Source: Planctomycetaceae bacterium
GTDB lineage: Bacteria > Planctomycetota > Planctomycetia > Pirellulales > PALSA-1355
Assembly: GCA_003153375.1 (NCBI GenBank)
Contig: PLYM01000202.1
Span: forward strand, 98,634 to 162,633
Length of the DNA stretch: 64,000 bases
Reading direction: 5' to 3'
The translations under genes were made by a program, and so were the position numbers. Position 1 is the first letter of the stretch; each line of letters starts with the position of its first letter. This document shows, piece by piece, positions 34,090 to 43,521 of the stretch. Below the pieces are notes generated by a model that had not been told where the DNA came from, made no database searches, and worked only from the letters and a program-made list of their open reading frames with translations.

Positions 34090-35268
34090 ATGTCGACCCA
34101 AGCGATTGCCGCCAGACGCTTTCCCCTGATTGATTCGATTCGCGGCATCGCGGCATTGGCCGTCGCAGGTTTTCATTTCTACGGTCAACTCGATTCGGGC
34201 AATGAGGAATCGGCGCCGCTGTGGGGGCGGCCTCTCCATACGCTCTTGATCCACGGCGACCTAGGGGTTTATGTATTCTTCGCGCTCAGTGGATTCGTGA
34301 TCGCCTGTAGCTTGCACGCGGTGCGAATAAACGCCGGCGTGGTCGGGCGGTTTGCCCTGAAGCGATCGTTGCGGCTCGATCCGGCCTATTGGATCACGAT
34401 CGCGATCACGCTCCTGGCCTTCACGGTCGCCAGTGATTTTGGGAGGTTGAGTTCCAAGGGGCTTTTCTCCATCGGCGACGTGCTGGCGAACATGTTCTAT
34501 ATGAACAGATTGTTGCACTGCCGCGCCGTCGTGAGCGTCGGCTGGACGCTCTGTTTGGAAATTCAATTGTATCTGGTATTTATTCTCCTTGAATGGGCGG
34601 CTTGCGCCGTCAGCGGTCGCGCCGTACGTCCGTCAGTACGCTTGCTGTTTTTTGGGGTTCCGACTATTTGGTCGCTGCTGGTTTTCGCCGAGATTGGGCC
34701 GCTCGGGTGGACTGGCGTCTTTGTGCCGTACTGGTTCATGTACTTTCTCGGCGTCGTGACATGGTGGACGTTGAGCGGCGTCGTATCTGCGCGCTGGCTA
34801 TGGTGTACGGTCGCGGCAAGCGCAATGTCGGCAGTGTATATGGCGAGCATTGAGGCCGGGACGGCAATCGCCACGGTGCTGGCGATCTATGCCGCGGCTC
34901 GCTTGAATCGCCTGGACAACCTGCTGAGTGGGCCCGTCTTTCAATATTTCGGACGCATCTCCTACTCCTTCTATCTCATCCACGCGCTCGTCGGCAATAA
35001 CCTTGTACGGTTGCTGCAGCGCGTGGTTTTGCACTGGCAAGGTGGCGAGTTCAACTTCGGGAGAGGCTTTACCACCGACCACATTTCCGTAAATGGACTG
35101 TGGTCGCTGCTGATTTTTATGGTCGCGATGGCAGCCAGCGTCGCCGCGGCGCACATGCTCTACAAGATCGTGGAATCGCCCTCCCATCGCCTCAGCCGTC
35201 GCATTCGGCTCGTGCCCGACCCGGCGCCCGCCAAACTTCCGGCGCCACTTGAGACCGCCGTGATCTGA
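34090..35268 (+). CDS. Acyltransferase 3 family membrane protein (OafA-like)
   Basis: A protein of 392 residues with about ten TM segments. The N-terminal family block is FPLIDSIRGIAALAVAGFHF (R and H conserved); GDLGVYVFFALSGFVIACSL, RFALKRSLRLDPAYWITI and VSVGWTLCLEIQLYLVF follow, and RISYSFYLIHALVGNNL is near the end. OafA-type enzymes acylate surface polysaccharides. Start candidates are ATG 34090, 34084 and 34060; the first leaves the shortest N-terminal tail. The gene is less GC-rich than its neighbours and lies between the two copies of the glgC 3' end, both signs of acquisition by transfer. Confidence 0.88.
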   Translation: MSTQAIAARRFPLIDSIRGIAALAVAGFHFYGQLDSGNEESAPLWGRPLHTLLIHGDLGVYVFFALSGFVIACSLHAVRINAGVVGRFALKRSLRLDPAYWITIAITLLAFTVASDFGRLSSKGLFSIGDVLANMFYMNRLLHCRAVVSVGWTLCLEIQLYLVFILLEWAACAVSGRAVRPSVRLLFFGVPTIWSLLVFAEIGPLGWTGVFVPYWFMYFLGVVTWWTLSGVVSARWLWCTVAASAMSAVYMASIEAGTAIATVLAIYAAARLNRLDNLLSGPVFQYFGRISYSFYLIHALVGNNLVRLLQRVVLHWQGGEFNFGRGFTTDHISVNGLWSLLIFMVAMAASVAAAHMLYKIVESPSHRLSRRIRLVPDPAPAKLPAPLETAVI

Positions 35269-35448
35269 GGCTCCGCCCGTGACCTTATCGCGCGGGGATC
35301 AAGATCCATCGATTCCGAGTTGGAAGGCCGCGCAGCGGACGCCAACCCGACGCACCAGCGACGCGGACAAAACAGCGACGTTGGCCGTCGGGGCAACGAC
35401 AATCGCTCGCGTTTTGGGCGGAGCCAGGCGGTGGGGAATGCCCGCGGA

Positions 35449-35657
35449 GCCTCAGCGCTCGAGCGCCCCGGCCTGCAGAAAATGGTCGACCCCGTCGGCC
35501 TTGGCGATCACGACCACGCCCCCTTCGCTTACCGTAAAACCGCGGGCCCGGTCGTGCTCCTCGTCGAAGCCGATCTCGGTGCCTTGGGGAATGTGTACGC
35601 CCTTATCGATGATCGCGCGGCGCACTTTGGCGTGGCGCCCGATGTCGACGCCGTCCA
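35449..35657. repeat. Direct repeat copy covering the glgC 3' end
   Basis: This is the intact copy of the 209-base repeat also found at 33245-33453 (199 of 209 identical, no gaps). It starts three bases before the glgC stop codon and runs into the gene. Outside it the two loci share no similarity. Confidence 0.92.
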
Positions 35658-36708
35658 GCAGAATCGAATCCTGAACATGCGCGAAACTGTTGACCCGGGT
35701 ATTGTTGCCCAGAATCGACCGCTCGACCGTGCCGCCCGAGACGATCGAACCCTGGCAAACGATGCTGTCGAGCGCCTGGCCGCGGCGGGCGTTGAAGCCT
35801 TCCTCGGCAAACACGAATTTCGGCGGCGGGTAATTCGGCAGATAGGTGCGAATGGGCCACCGCTCGTCATACATGTTCAACAGCGGATCGACCGAGATCA
35901 GGTCCATGTTGGCCGCAAAATAGGCGTCCAACGTCCCCACGTCGCGCCAATAGGCATCACTCTTGCGATTCTCGTCGCGGAACGGGAAGGCAAAGATGCG
36001 ATGCGTGTCGATGATCGGCGGAATGATGCTGCGGCCAAAGTCGTGTACGCTGCCGGTGCGCGTGGCGTCGAGACACAACTGCTCGAACAGGAATCGGGCC
36101 GTGAACACATAAACGCCCATCGAGGCAAAGATGTGCTGTTCGTCGCCGGGAATCGTCGCCGGCACCGCGGGCTTTTCCTCGAAGCCCCGGATGCGGTTGT
36201 TCGCGTCGGCCTCGATGACACCAAAGTGGCGCGATTCGCTGGCCGAGGCCCGCAAGGCGCTGACGGTCAGATCGGCCCGATTCTCCTTGTGAAAATCGAC
36301 CAGGCTGCCGTAATCCATCTTATAGATGTGATCGCCGGCCAGGATCACGACATACTCGGGCCGCTCCTTCTCCAGCGTATAGATATTCTGATAGACGGCA
36401 TCGGCCGTGCCTTGATACCAGTGCTCGTCGATGCGTTGCTGCGGCGGCACGACGTCGATGAACTCGCCCAACTCGCGGCACAACAGCCGCCGCCAGCCGA
36501 GGTTGATATGCCGGTCGAGGCTCATCGCCTTGTATTGCGTGAGCACCAGCATCTTGCGCAAGCCGCTGTTCAGACAGTTGGAGAGCGTGAAATCGATGAT
36601 CCGATAGCCCCCGCCGAAGGGCACGGCCGGCTTGGCCCGGTCTCGCGTCAGAGGCTCCAACCGCTCGCCCTTACCTCCGGCCAAGACCACTGCCAAGACA
36701 TTCTTCAT
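35452..36708 (-). CDS. glgC: Glucose-1-phosphate adenylyltransferase
   Basis: An ADP-glucose pyrophosphorylase of 418 residues, the normal length, catalysing the first committed step of glycogen synthesis. The N-terminal nucleotide-binding signature is VVLAGGKGERLEPLTRDRAK; RIIDFTLSNCLNSGL, WYQGTADAVYQN, FGVIEADANNRIRGFEEKP and SDAYWRDVGTLDAYFAANM follow, and the C-terminal beta-helix begins about residue 310. The ATG at 36708 is used; the open frame beyond it is antisense-like noise inside the neighbouring gene. Its 3' end is part of a 209-base duplication. Asparagine synthase lies 100 bases upstream. Confidence 0.96.
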   Translation of the reverse strand: MKNVLAVVLAGGKGERLEPLTRDRAKPAVPFGGGYRIIDFTLSNCLNSGLRKMLVLTQYKAMSLDRHINLGWRRLLCRELGEFIDVVPPQQRIDEHWYQGTADAVYQNIYTLEKERPEYVVILAGDHIYKMDYGSLVDFHKENRADLTVSALRASASESRHFGVIEADANNRIRGFEEKPAVPATIPGDEQHIFASMGVYVFTARFLFEQLCLDATRTGSVHDFGRSIIPPIIDTHRIFAFPFRDENRKSDAYWRDVGTLDAYFAANMDLISVDPLLNMYDERWPIRTYLPNYPPPKFVFAEEGFNARRGQALDSIVCQGSIVSGGTVERSILGNNTRVNSFAHVQDSILLDGVDIGRHAKVRRAIIDKGVHIPQGTEIGFDEEHDRARGFTVSEGGVVVIAKADGVDHFLQAGALER

Positions 36709-36809
36709 TCCGTCGCTCCTGTGTAGCTTACCCGACTCCCCTTGGGCACCTGTGCATCTTATCCGTTCGGCAAAGCGAGCCAAGAGGAGTTGGGGGCAAA
36801 CCACGAGCG

Positions 36810-38768
36810 TCAGATGGCCGATGGGGCCGAGGTCGCGGCCACCGCAGTCGCTCGATCGACCCACTGGCGGTGCCACTGCTCGAAGAACAGCAGCCCCCAC
36901 AGCCGATATCCGTGGTCGAACGCGCCGCTCTGATGCTCGCTCCACAACCGCTCGACCGCGCCGGGCCGAAAGTAGGTCGGGCCCGCCGCAGGACTGTCGA
37001 GCAACATCTGCCGTGCATAGTCTTTCAATTCGCCGCGGAACCACTGGGCCAGCGGCACGCCAAAACCCATCTTCGGCCGTCGCGCCACCCGCGGCGGCAG
37101 CAGATCGCCAAAAGCCTCGCGGAGAATTCGCTTGGCTCGTCCGCCCCGCAGCTTGCGGCCGATCGGCATCCGGCAGGCCAGTTCCACCACCCGATGATCC
37201 AAAAACGGCGCCCGGCACTCGAGGCTGTTGGCCATCGAAGCGATGTCGACCTTGGTCAACAAATCGCACGGCAAGTAGGTGAGCAAATCCGTGATGCACG
37301 CCGAAGTCACCGGATCGCGCCGTGCCGAGCGCGCTTGAGCCGCCGCCAGAAACCGATACGGGTCCGCGTCGCTCAAGCGAGCCAGGAATTCTTCGCTGTA
37401 CAAATCGGCCCGACGGCCCTCGTTGAACAGTGCCATCCACTCCAGATACCGCCGCTGGGGGCTGAAGCTCAGGGCCTCGCCGAGCCGGCCCGCGCGGCGC
37501 AACCACGATCGCTGCGGACACCCGCCGGTTGCCATGCCGGCTGATAACTTTGCCAGAGCTCCGCGCACCGCCGGCGGCAAATGATCGAACCAACCCGCCA
37601 TCCGCACGGCCCGATAACGCAAGTAACCGGCGAACAGTTCGTCGCCGCCGTCGCCCGTCAGCGCCACGGTCACATGCTGCCGCGACAGTTTGGCCACGTA
37701 ATAGGTCGGAATCGCCGAGCTGTCGGCAAACGGCTCGTCATAGTGCCAGGCCAGCTTCTCGAGCACGTCGATGCAACGCGGCTCGACCCGAAACTCGTGG
37801 TGCTCGGTCCCCCATCGCTCGGCCACCTCGCGGGCATAAGCCGTCTCGTCGAATTCCTTCTGCGGGAAACCAATCGAGAACGTCTTGATCGGCGATGTCG
37901 ACAAGCGTTGCATCAATCCCACGACGAGCGACGAATCGACGCCACCCGACAGGAACGCGCCCAGTGGAACGTCGGACTCGAGCCGCAGTTGCACCGACGA
38001 GGTCAGCAGCTCGACCAATTCGGCCGCATCGTCGGCCGCGGGCCGCACGACTTCCCGGTTGAAATCGGGGCTCCAATAGCAGTGCGTCGAGAGCCGGCCA
38101 TCCTGGTAGACGGCATACTGGGCCGGCGGCAATTTCGCAAAGCCGCGAAAGATCGTCCGCGGGTGCGGCACGTATTGATAGGTGAAGTAATCATCGACCG
38201 CTTGCGGATCGACCTGCCGCTCGATGTTCGGCACTTGCAGCAAACTCTTCAGTTCGCTGGCGAACAGCAAACGTTCGGGTTCGTGCCGATAATAGAGCGG
38301 CTTTTCGCCCAGCCGATCGCGGGCCAGCACCAGCCGGCGCGCGCGCGCGTCCCAGATGGCCAGCGCGAACATGCCGTTGAGATGCTCGAGAAAGTCGAGC
38401 CCCTCATCTTCATACAGGTGGACAATCGCCTCGGTGTCGCTGTGCGTGCGAAACTGATGGCCGGCCCCTTCCAGGCGCCGGCGGAGTTGACGATGGTTGT
38501 AGATCTCGCCGTTGAAAACGATCCATACCGAGCCGTCTTCATTCGACAGCGGCTGGTGCCCGCCGGCCACGTCGATGATCGACAGCCGGCGATGTCCCAA
38601 CGCCACGCCGGGCATCGCGCCATAGCCGGGCCGCAGTTGGAAATCACTCTGGTAGCTGCCCGCGTCGTCCGGCCCGCGGTGCCAGAGCACGTCCGTCATC
38701 TGCCGCAGCACCTCGGGCGTCAGAGCCCGTTGCGGCGCGGTCCAAATGGCTCCCGTGATTCCACACAT
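36810..38768 (-). CDS. asnB: Asparagine synthase (glutamine-hydrolysing), AsnB type
   Basis: A protein of 652 residues. The N-terminal glutaminase domain starts with the catalytic Cys2 (MCGITGAIW) and has RGPDDAG, LGHRRLSIID and FNGEIYNH. The synthetase domain from about 225 has the ATP PP-loop LGAFLSGGVDSSLVVGL and TGDGGDELFAGYLRYR. It makes asparagine or amidates another carboxylate. Such genes are frequent in exopolysaccharide clusters, and here a glycosyltransferase follows upstream on the same strand, so a role in glycan amidation is possible. The start is fixed because Cys2 must follow Met1, and the extra 74 codons upstream are discarded. Confidence 0.93.
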   Translation of the reverse strand: MCGITGAIWTAPQRALTPEVLRQMTDVLWHRGPDDAGSYQSDFQLRPGYGAMPGVALGHRRLSIIDVAGGHQPLSNEDGSVWIVFNGEIYNHRQLRRRLEGAGHQFRTHSDTEAIVHLYEDEGLDFLEHLNGMFALAIWDARARRLVLARDRLGEKPLYYRHEPERLLFASELKSLLQVPNIERQVDPQAVDDYFTYQYVPHPRTIFRGFAKLPPAQYAVYQDGRLSTHCYWSPDFNREVVRPAADDAAELVELLTSSVQLRLESDVPLGAFLSGGVDSSLVVGLMQRLSTSPIKTFSIGFPQKEFDETAYAREVAERWGTEHHEFRVEPRCIDVLEKLAWHYDEPFADSSAIPTYYVAKLSRQHVTVALTGDGGDELFAGYLRYRAVRMAGWFDHLPPAVRGALAKLSAGMATGGCPQRSWLRRAGRLGEALSFSPQRRYLEWMALFNEGRRADLYSEEFLARLSDADPYRFLAAAQARSARRDPVTSACITDLLTYLPCDLLTKVDIASMANSLECRAPFLDHRVVELACRMPIGRKLRGGRAKRILREAFGDLLPPRVARRPKMGFGVPLAQWFRGELKDYARQMLLDSPAAGPTYFRPGAVERLWSEHQSGAFDHGYRLWGLLFFEQWHRQWVDRATAVAATSAPSAI

Positions 38769-38853
38769 GCGCGTTTTCCGCAGGAAGTTCTGGCGTCGGC
38801 CGACAGCAGGGCAACGGTTCGGCTCCGCAGTTTCGCGGTCGACAGTCCGCGCT

Positions 38854-39954
38854 TCAGGCCAGTAATTCACGGTACAGCGCCGCGTGCCGCTCGACCATGG
38901 CCGCGACGGTGAATTCGGCCGCGATACGCTCGCGTCCGGCAGCGCCCAGCCGCTGGGCCAAGGCCGGATCGTCGAGGATTTTATTCGCAAACCGGGCCAG
39001 CCCCGCCCGATCGCCCAACCTCACGAGAAAGCCCGTCTGCTCGTGTACCACCAGTTCGCGATTGCCCCAGATATCGCTGGCCACGACCGGCACGCCGCAG
39101 GCCATGGCCTCCATGACCACGTTCGGCAATCCCTCATAACCGCTGGCCAGCCACAACAGGTCGAAGTGCGGCATCAGCCGGGGCACGTCGCCGCGCTCGC
39201 CCAAAAAGTGAACCCGATCGGCAATGTGGCAAAGCCGCGCATAGCGTTCGAGGGCCTGCCGCTGCGGCCCATCGCCAATCACCAGCAGATGCGCATCGTC
39301 GCGGATCACGCGCAATAGATCCGTGGCCCAGATCAGATCCTTGAGGCGCTTTTGCGGCCACAGCCGCCCCACGGCCCCGATGATCCGCGCGCCGGGGGGC
39401 AACTGCAGCTCGGCCAGCAGCGCCTCGCGCGTCGTGCCGCTGGGGACGGCCGGGCCGATACCGTTGTAGATCACGCGCATTTTCACGGCCGGCAATCCAT
39501 GCTCGGTGTAAAACTCCTCGACGCCGCGGCTGTTGACGATGATGGCCGCGCTGCGCCGGGCCAGGTAGCGATCGAGCGCCAATTCGTGCCAATTCTTCCA
39601 GAGGTCGACGCAACGTTCGCTGGCCACCAGCGTGCGAACGCCCGCCGACGAGGCCGCCGTGCGACCGTAGGCATTGGCCGTGAACATCCAGGTCTGCACC
39701 AGGTCGGGCCGCAGCCGCGCGATGTGCCCACGCAGCCGCCACCAGGCCGGCGGATCGAACTTGAGCTGCTTGCCGATGATCGTGAGCGAAATGCCGGCCC
39801 GCTCCAAGTCGGCGGCCAAGGGCCCGCCGCGCGTCAGCGCCACGACGTGTACGTCGAACTCATCGCGGGGCAATCCGGCGGCCAACATTGCCAACTGCTT
39901 TTCCGCCCCGCCGCGGTCGAGAGTGGCGATGATGTGCAAGATGCGGCGCGTCAT
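38854..39954 (-). CDS. Glycosyltransferase family 4 protein
   Basis: A GT-B fold glycosyltransferase of 366 residues. The N-terminal glycine-rich loop (IIATLDRGGAEKQLAMLAAG) binds the acceptor side. The donor site has VGRLWPQKRLKDLI and the E(x7)E block EGLPNVVMEAMACGVPVVA near residue 275. It transfers a sugar from a nucleotide donor to an unknown acceptor, probably an extracellular glycan. Its ATG overlaps the TGA of hpt by four bases (ATGA), so it is translationally coupled to hpt. asnB follows after 85 bases. Confidence 0.92.
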   Translation of the reverse strand: MTRRILHIIATLDRGGAEKQLAMLAAGLPRDEFDVHVVALTRGGPLAADLERAGISLTIIGKQLKFDPPAWWRLRGHIARLRPDLVQTWMFTANAYGRTAASSAGVRTLVASERCVDLWKNWHELALDRYLARRSAAIIVNSRGVEEFYTEHGLPAVKMRVIYNGIGPAVPSGTTREALLAELQLPPGARIIGAVGRLWPQKRLKDLIWATDLLRVIRDDAHLLVIGDGPQRQALERYARLCHIADRVHFLGERGDVPRLMPHFDLLWLASGYEGLPNVVMEAMACGVPVVASDIWGNRELVVHEQTGFLVRLGDRAGLARFANKILDDPALAQRLGAAGRERIAAEFTVAAMVERHAALYRELLA

Positions 39955-40487
39955 GCCAAGGGCCCCGCGGCCAGATCGTCGTCATCCAACGCGGCCACAT
40001 ACGGAAGATGCCGATAGGCGTCTTGATAGTCGAGGCCGTAGCCGACGACGAACACGTCGGGAATGTTGAACGCCACGTAATCGGGCTCGATCGACACCTG
40101 CTGACGGCCCAGCTTGCGCAGCAGCACCGCCGAGCGCAGCGAACTGGGACCCAGCTCGTGCATTTGCTCGATCAATCGGGCCAGCGTGTGGCCCGTGTCA
40201 AAAATATCGTCGACCAGCAGCACGTCGCGCCCACGGATGTCGGGCAGCATCGAGTCGTTGATCTCCAGCGGCCCCGGCGTCGTGGCCGCGCCGCGATAGC
40301 TGCGCACCTGGATCACGCCGACGCGCAGCGGCAGGTCGAGCTGGCGAATCAAATCGGCGACCAGCACCATGCTGCCGGTGAGCACGCCGATCACGGTCAA
40401 AGGCCGGTCCCTGTAGCGCTCGGTCAGCTGGGCGGCCAGGCGATGAATGCCGCCGCGAATCTCGTCTTCGCTGAGCAACTGCTTCAA
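39951..40487 (-). CDS. hpt: Hypoxanthine phosphoribosyltransferase
   Basis: A purine-salvage enzyme of 178 residues that makes IMP or GMP from hypoxanthine or guanine and PRPP. The PRPP-binding loop is VLLVDDIFDTGHTLARL near residue 90, the flexible-loop part is VRSYRGAATTPG near 62, and the C-terminal purine-binding part is PDVFVVGYGLDYQDAYRHLP. It is cytoplasmic. Its stop codon overlaps the start of the glycosyltransferase gene. The 260-base gap upstream (40488-40747) separates it from the divergent FHA gene and shows no gene. Confidence 0.95.
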   Translation of the reverse strand: MKQLLSEDEIRGGIHRLAAQLTERYRDRPLTVIGVLTGSMVLVADLIRQLDLPLRVGVIQVRSYRGAATTPGPLEINDSMLPDIRGRDVLLVDDIFDTGHTLARLIEQMHELGPSSLRSAVLLRKLGRQQVSIEPDYVAFNIPDVFVVGYGLDYQDAYRHLPYVAALDDDDLAAGPLA

Positions 40488-40747
40488 GTGTCGTGGTTTC
40501 CGTCGAGAGAGGGTGCGACCGAACGGCCCGCTGGGCTGCTATTGTAAGAACCACGGCCATGGCCGAACAGGCGGCCCACGCTCGCGCCGCCACGGCACGT
40601 TGGCGTCCGATGAAGCCGCTCTCGGCGGTGAAATCTACCGGGAATTTGCGGAGTTATTCGCGGTCGATTCGCATCGCCCAGGGCGATCGGCTGTTGGCGG
40701 GCCGCACTTTTTCCAGGTACAATAAGTGCTAAGGGCACCGCTGACTC

Positions 40748-41236
40748 GTGAGTCAGGGTCACAATGCGGAGTGCGAAGTGGACGCGAAAATTGTGATCGT
40801 GGGCGACACCTCTCAGTCTCGCCACTTCGAGCTTCATCTGCCCGCCGTGATCGGTCGCAGCCGCAGCACCGACGTGCGATTGGGCAATCCGCTGGTCAGT
40901 CGCCAACACTGCGAAGTGTTCGAGGCCGACGGCATGCTGATGGTGCGCGACTTGGGTTCGCTGAACGGCACCTTTGTCGGCCAGACGCGCATCGCCGGGC
41001 AAGCCATGCCGCTCAACCCGGGCGATCAGTTTTCGGTCGGTCCCGTGACATTCCGCGCCGAGTATGGCCGCGGCGACTATAGTGGCCCCGAGCCCCCGCA
41101 GGGCTCCGCGACCTGGTGCGGCAGCAGCCCCACGTTTGACGCCCCCCTCGACGCCAAGCCGGAAGACGTGAAGAATAATCCCGACCGGCCGAAGCGGCGC
41201 TTTTCTGGTCCTGACGACCCGACGCTGCGCTCCTGA
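40748..41236 (+). CDS. FHA domain protein
   Basis: A 162-residue protein. The forkhead-associated domain fills residues about 12-105, with phosphothreonine-binding residues in VIGRSRSTDVRLGNPLVSRQ and DLGSLNGTFVGQTRI. The C-terminal 50 residues are polar and probably disordered. FHA domains bind phosphothreonine partners in Ser/Thr kinase signalling, which planctomycetes use heavily, though no kinase gene is nearby. The start may be GTG 40748 or GTG 40778; the latter has GGAGTGCGAA just upstream. The function is otherwise unknown. Confidence 0.85.
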   Translation: MSQGHNAECEVDAKIVIVGDTSQSRHFELHLPAVIGRSRSTDVRLGNPLVSRQHCEVFEADGMLMVRDLGSLNGTFVGQTRIAGQAMPLNPGDQFSVGPVTFRAEYGRGDYSGPEPPQGSATWCGSSPTFDAPLDAKPEDVKNNPDRPKRRFSGPDDPTLRS

Positions 41237-41377
41237 CGCTCGCTAGCTCGTCTCGCCGTGGTCGCTCCGGGCGTTTTTGAATTGTCTGTCGCGTGTTCCC
41301 CGGCGACAATAATCTTCCCGACCGCGCCTTCCCCCGCGCCGCTTGCTCCCGCACCAATTCCTCCAGGAACGAACCTG

Positions 41378-43348
41378 ATGCCACGCTTCACCCCGCTGCT
41401 CGCCGCGGCGATCGTGTTGACCCTTGCCATGCCGGGAACCTGGCTCGTTGCCCAGCAGCCAACCGCCAAGCCGGGTCCGGCCAACCGGCTGGCCAAGGAG
41501 ACAAGCCCCTATCTGCTGCTGCACGCGCACAACCCGGTCGATTGGTATCCCTGGGGGGACGAAGCGCTGGCCAAGGCCAAGGCCGAGAAGAAGCTGATCT
41601 TTCTCTCGGTGGGCTATTCGAGCTGCTACTGGTGCCACGTGATGGAGCGCGAGTCGTTCATGGATCCCGAGATTGCCGCGCTGCTTAACAAGCACTTCGT
41701 GTGCATCAAGGTCGATCGCGAGGAGCGGCCCGATATCGACGAAATCTACATGCAGGCCCTGCGCATCTACATGCAGCTGGTCGGCTCGAAACAGGGGGGC
41801 GGCTGGCCGCTGTCCATGTTCCTCACTCCCGACGCTAAGCCGCTGATGGGCGGCACCTACTTTCCGCCACGCGACCAGGACGGCCGGATGGGCCTTTTGG
41901 CCGTGCTCGGCCGCGTGCAAGAGGCCTGGTCGGGCGATCCGGAGAAATGGCAAAAGACCGGCGAATCGCTGGCCTCCTATGTCGCCGAAAGCCTGCAGCA
42001 GCGCCCCCTGCTGAAGGTCGTCAAACTCGAGCCGGCACTGGTCGACTCGGTTGTGGCCGCGCTGGCCGGACAATTTGACGCAAGCTACGGCGGCTGGGGC
42101 TATAGCGCCGAGGAACCGCGCCGTCCCAAGTTTCCCGACCCGCCGAACCTGACCTTTCTGCTCGACTACAATCGGCGCCGCTCCAGCAGCGCGGCCACGA
42201 CGATGCTCGTCACGACGCTGGAAAAGATGTCTCAAGGCGGCATTCGCGACCACGTCGGCGGCGGCTTTCATCGCTATAGCACCGATCGCTTCTGGCGTGT
42301 GCCCCATTTCGAAAAGATGCTCTATGACAACGCGCAACTGACGACCGTCTTCGCCGCTGCCTACGAAGCCGCGCCCCGCCCCGATTTCAAACGGGTCGTC
42401 GACGAGATCATCGCCTTCGTGCTCCGCGAGTTGACGGATGCGGACGGCGGGTTCTATTCGGCCCTGGATGCCGAAACCGATTCCCACGAGGGCATCTACT
42501 ACGTCTGGCAGCGCGGCGAAGTCGAAGCGGCGCTCACGCCCGAGGAATATGCCCTCTGGTCCGGCGTCTATGGCCTCAGCGGCGAACCGAACTTCGAAGG
42601 CCGCTATATTCCGCTGCTCGAGCGCCCGCTGGCCGCCGTGGCCGAAGAACGGAAGCTCACGCTCGAAGCGCTCGAGACCCAACTGACCGCGATCAACGCC
42701 AAGCTGCTGGCCGTTCGATCGCTGCGCAAGCGGCCATTGACCGACACCAAGATTCTCACCGCCTGGAACGGGCTGATGATTCGCGCCCTGGCCGACGCCG
42801 GCCGGGTCTTCGAGAATCCGCAGTACACTGCCGCCGCCGCCCGGGCCGCCGATTTCATCCTGACCAAGTCCCGCGACGCCGCGGGCCATTTGCAACGCAC
42901 CGTCACCGACAAGCAGGCCAAGGTGCCGGCCTATCTGGACGACTACGCCTTTCTGATCGATGGACTGATCGCCCTGCACCGCGCCACCGGCGAAGCCCGC
43001 TGGCTGCAAGCGGCCGGCGAATTGATGGAAGCCCAACTGCCCCTGTTTTCCGACGACCGCGTGGGCGGGTTCTTCAATACCTCGACGCTGCACGAGCAGC
43101 TGATCGCCCGCAGCAAGGTGCCCACCGACACCGTCATTCCCTCGGGCAACTCCATGTCGGCCATCAATCTGCTGCACCTGGCGCAGGCGCTCAACCGGCC
43201 AGAGTACGTGGCCCGCGCGGAGAAGTGCATTCAATCGGCCACGCCGATCCTGGTCGAGCAGCCCGCTGCCGTGGTGCAACTGGCCACGGCGGTCTCGTCC
43301 TGGCTCGATGCCACGGCCGCCGCGAAAGCGCCGGAAGCCAAGCAATAA
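41378..43348 (+). CDS. Thioredoxin-domain protein DUF255 (YyaL/spermatogenesis-associated-20 family), exported
   Basis: A protein of 656 residues. A signal peptide ([20 protein letters not shown]) is followed by the DUF255 thioredoxin-like domain (about 40-200) with [20 protein letters not shown] and the CxxC in [15 protein letters not shown]. The rest is an alpha/alpha-barrel resembling N-acylglucosamine epimerases (about 260-640, [34 protein letters not shown]). The family is widely conserved with no proven activity. Most members are cytoplasmic, so the signal peptide suggests a periplasmic form. CCAGGAACG precedes the ATG at 41378. Confidence 0.9.
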   Translation: MPRFTPLLAAAIVLTLAMPGTWLVAQQPTAKPGPANRLAKETSPYLLLHAHNPVDWYPWGDEALAKAKAEKKLIFLSVGYSSCYWCHVMERESFMDPEIAALLNKHFVCIKVDREERPDIDEIYMQALRIYMQLVGSKQGGGWPLSMFLTPDAKPLMGGTYFPPRDQDGRMGLLAVLGRVQEAWSGDPEKWQKTGESLASYVAESLQQRPLLKVVKLEPALVDSVVAALAGQFDASYGGWGYSAEEPRRPKFPDPPNLTFLLDYNRRRSSSAATTMLVTTLEKMSQGGIRDHVGGGFHRYSTDRFWRVPHFEKMLYDNAQLTTVFAAAYEAAPRPDFKRVVDEIIAFVLRELTDADGGFYSALDAETDSHEGIYYVWQRGEVEAALTPEEYALWSGVYGLSGEPNFEGRYIPLLERPLAAVAEERKLTLEALETQLTAINAKLLAVRSLRKRPLTDTKILTAWNGLMIRALADAGRVFENPQYTAAAARAADFILTKSRDAAGHLQRTVTDKQAKVPAYLDDYAFLIDGLIALHRATGEARWLQAAGELMEAQLPLFSDDRVGGFFNTSTLHEQLIARSKVPTDTVIPSGNSMSAINLLHLAQALNRPEYVARAEKCIQSATPILVEQPAAVVQLATAVSSWLDATAAAKAPEAKQ

Positions 43349-43386
43349 CTCCTGGGTAGCCGAGTACCGTTCGCACCGACGAGGAT

Positions 43387-43504
43387 GTTAGCCACAGAGA
43401 TCACCGAGGACACAGAGAGAAAAACGAGGAGTACGAACGAGGTCAATCGGGCGCGATCAAGGTCCAGGCGCGTATCCTTCGTTTCTGTGTGCTCGGTGGC
43501 AAAC
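43387..43504. repeat. Interspersed element, CACAGAG-type imperfect inverted repeat, copy 2
   Basis: It begins GTTAGCCACAGAGATCACCG, continues AGGACACAGAGAG, and ends TTTCTGTGTGCTCGGTGGCAAA. It has the same ends and the same total length (118 bases) as the element at 32596-32713, but the interior differs. It lies between the convergent DUF255 and miaB genes, where it may also act as a bidirectional hairpin. Confidence 0.72.
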
Positions 43505-43521
43505 TTCTTCCCGTCGTCGTT

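Noticed and set aside
36709..37593. Upstream extension of the glgC frame
   Set aside because: It overlaps asnB in antisense frame positions, and GlgC homologues begin at the MKNVLAVVLAGG start.
41243..43345. A 700-codon minus-strand frame across the DUF255 gene
   Set aside because: Antisense shadow; composition is that of reversed GC-rich codons.
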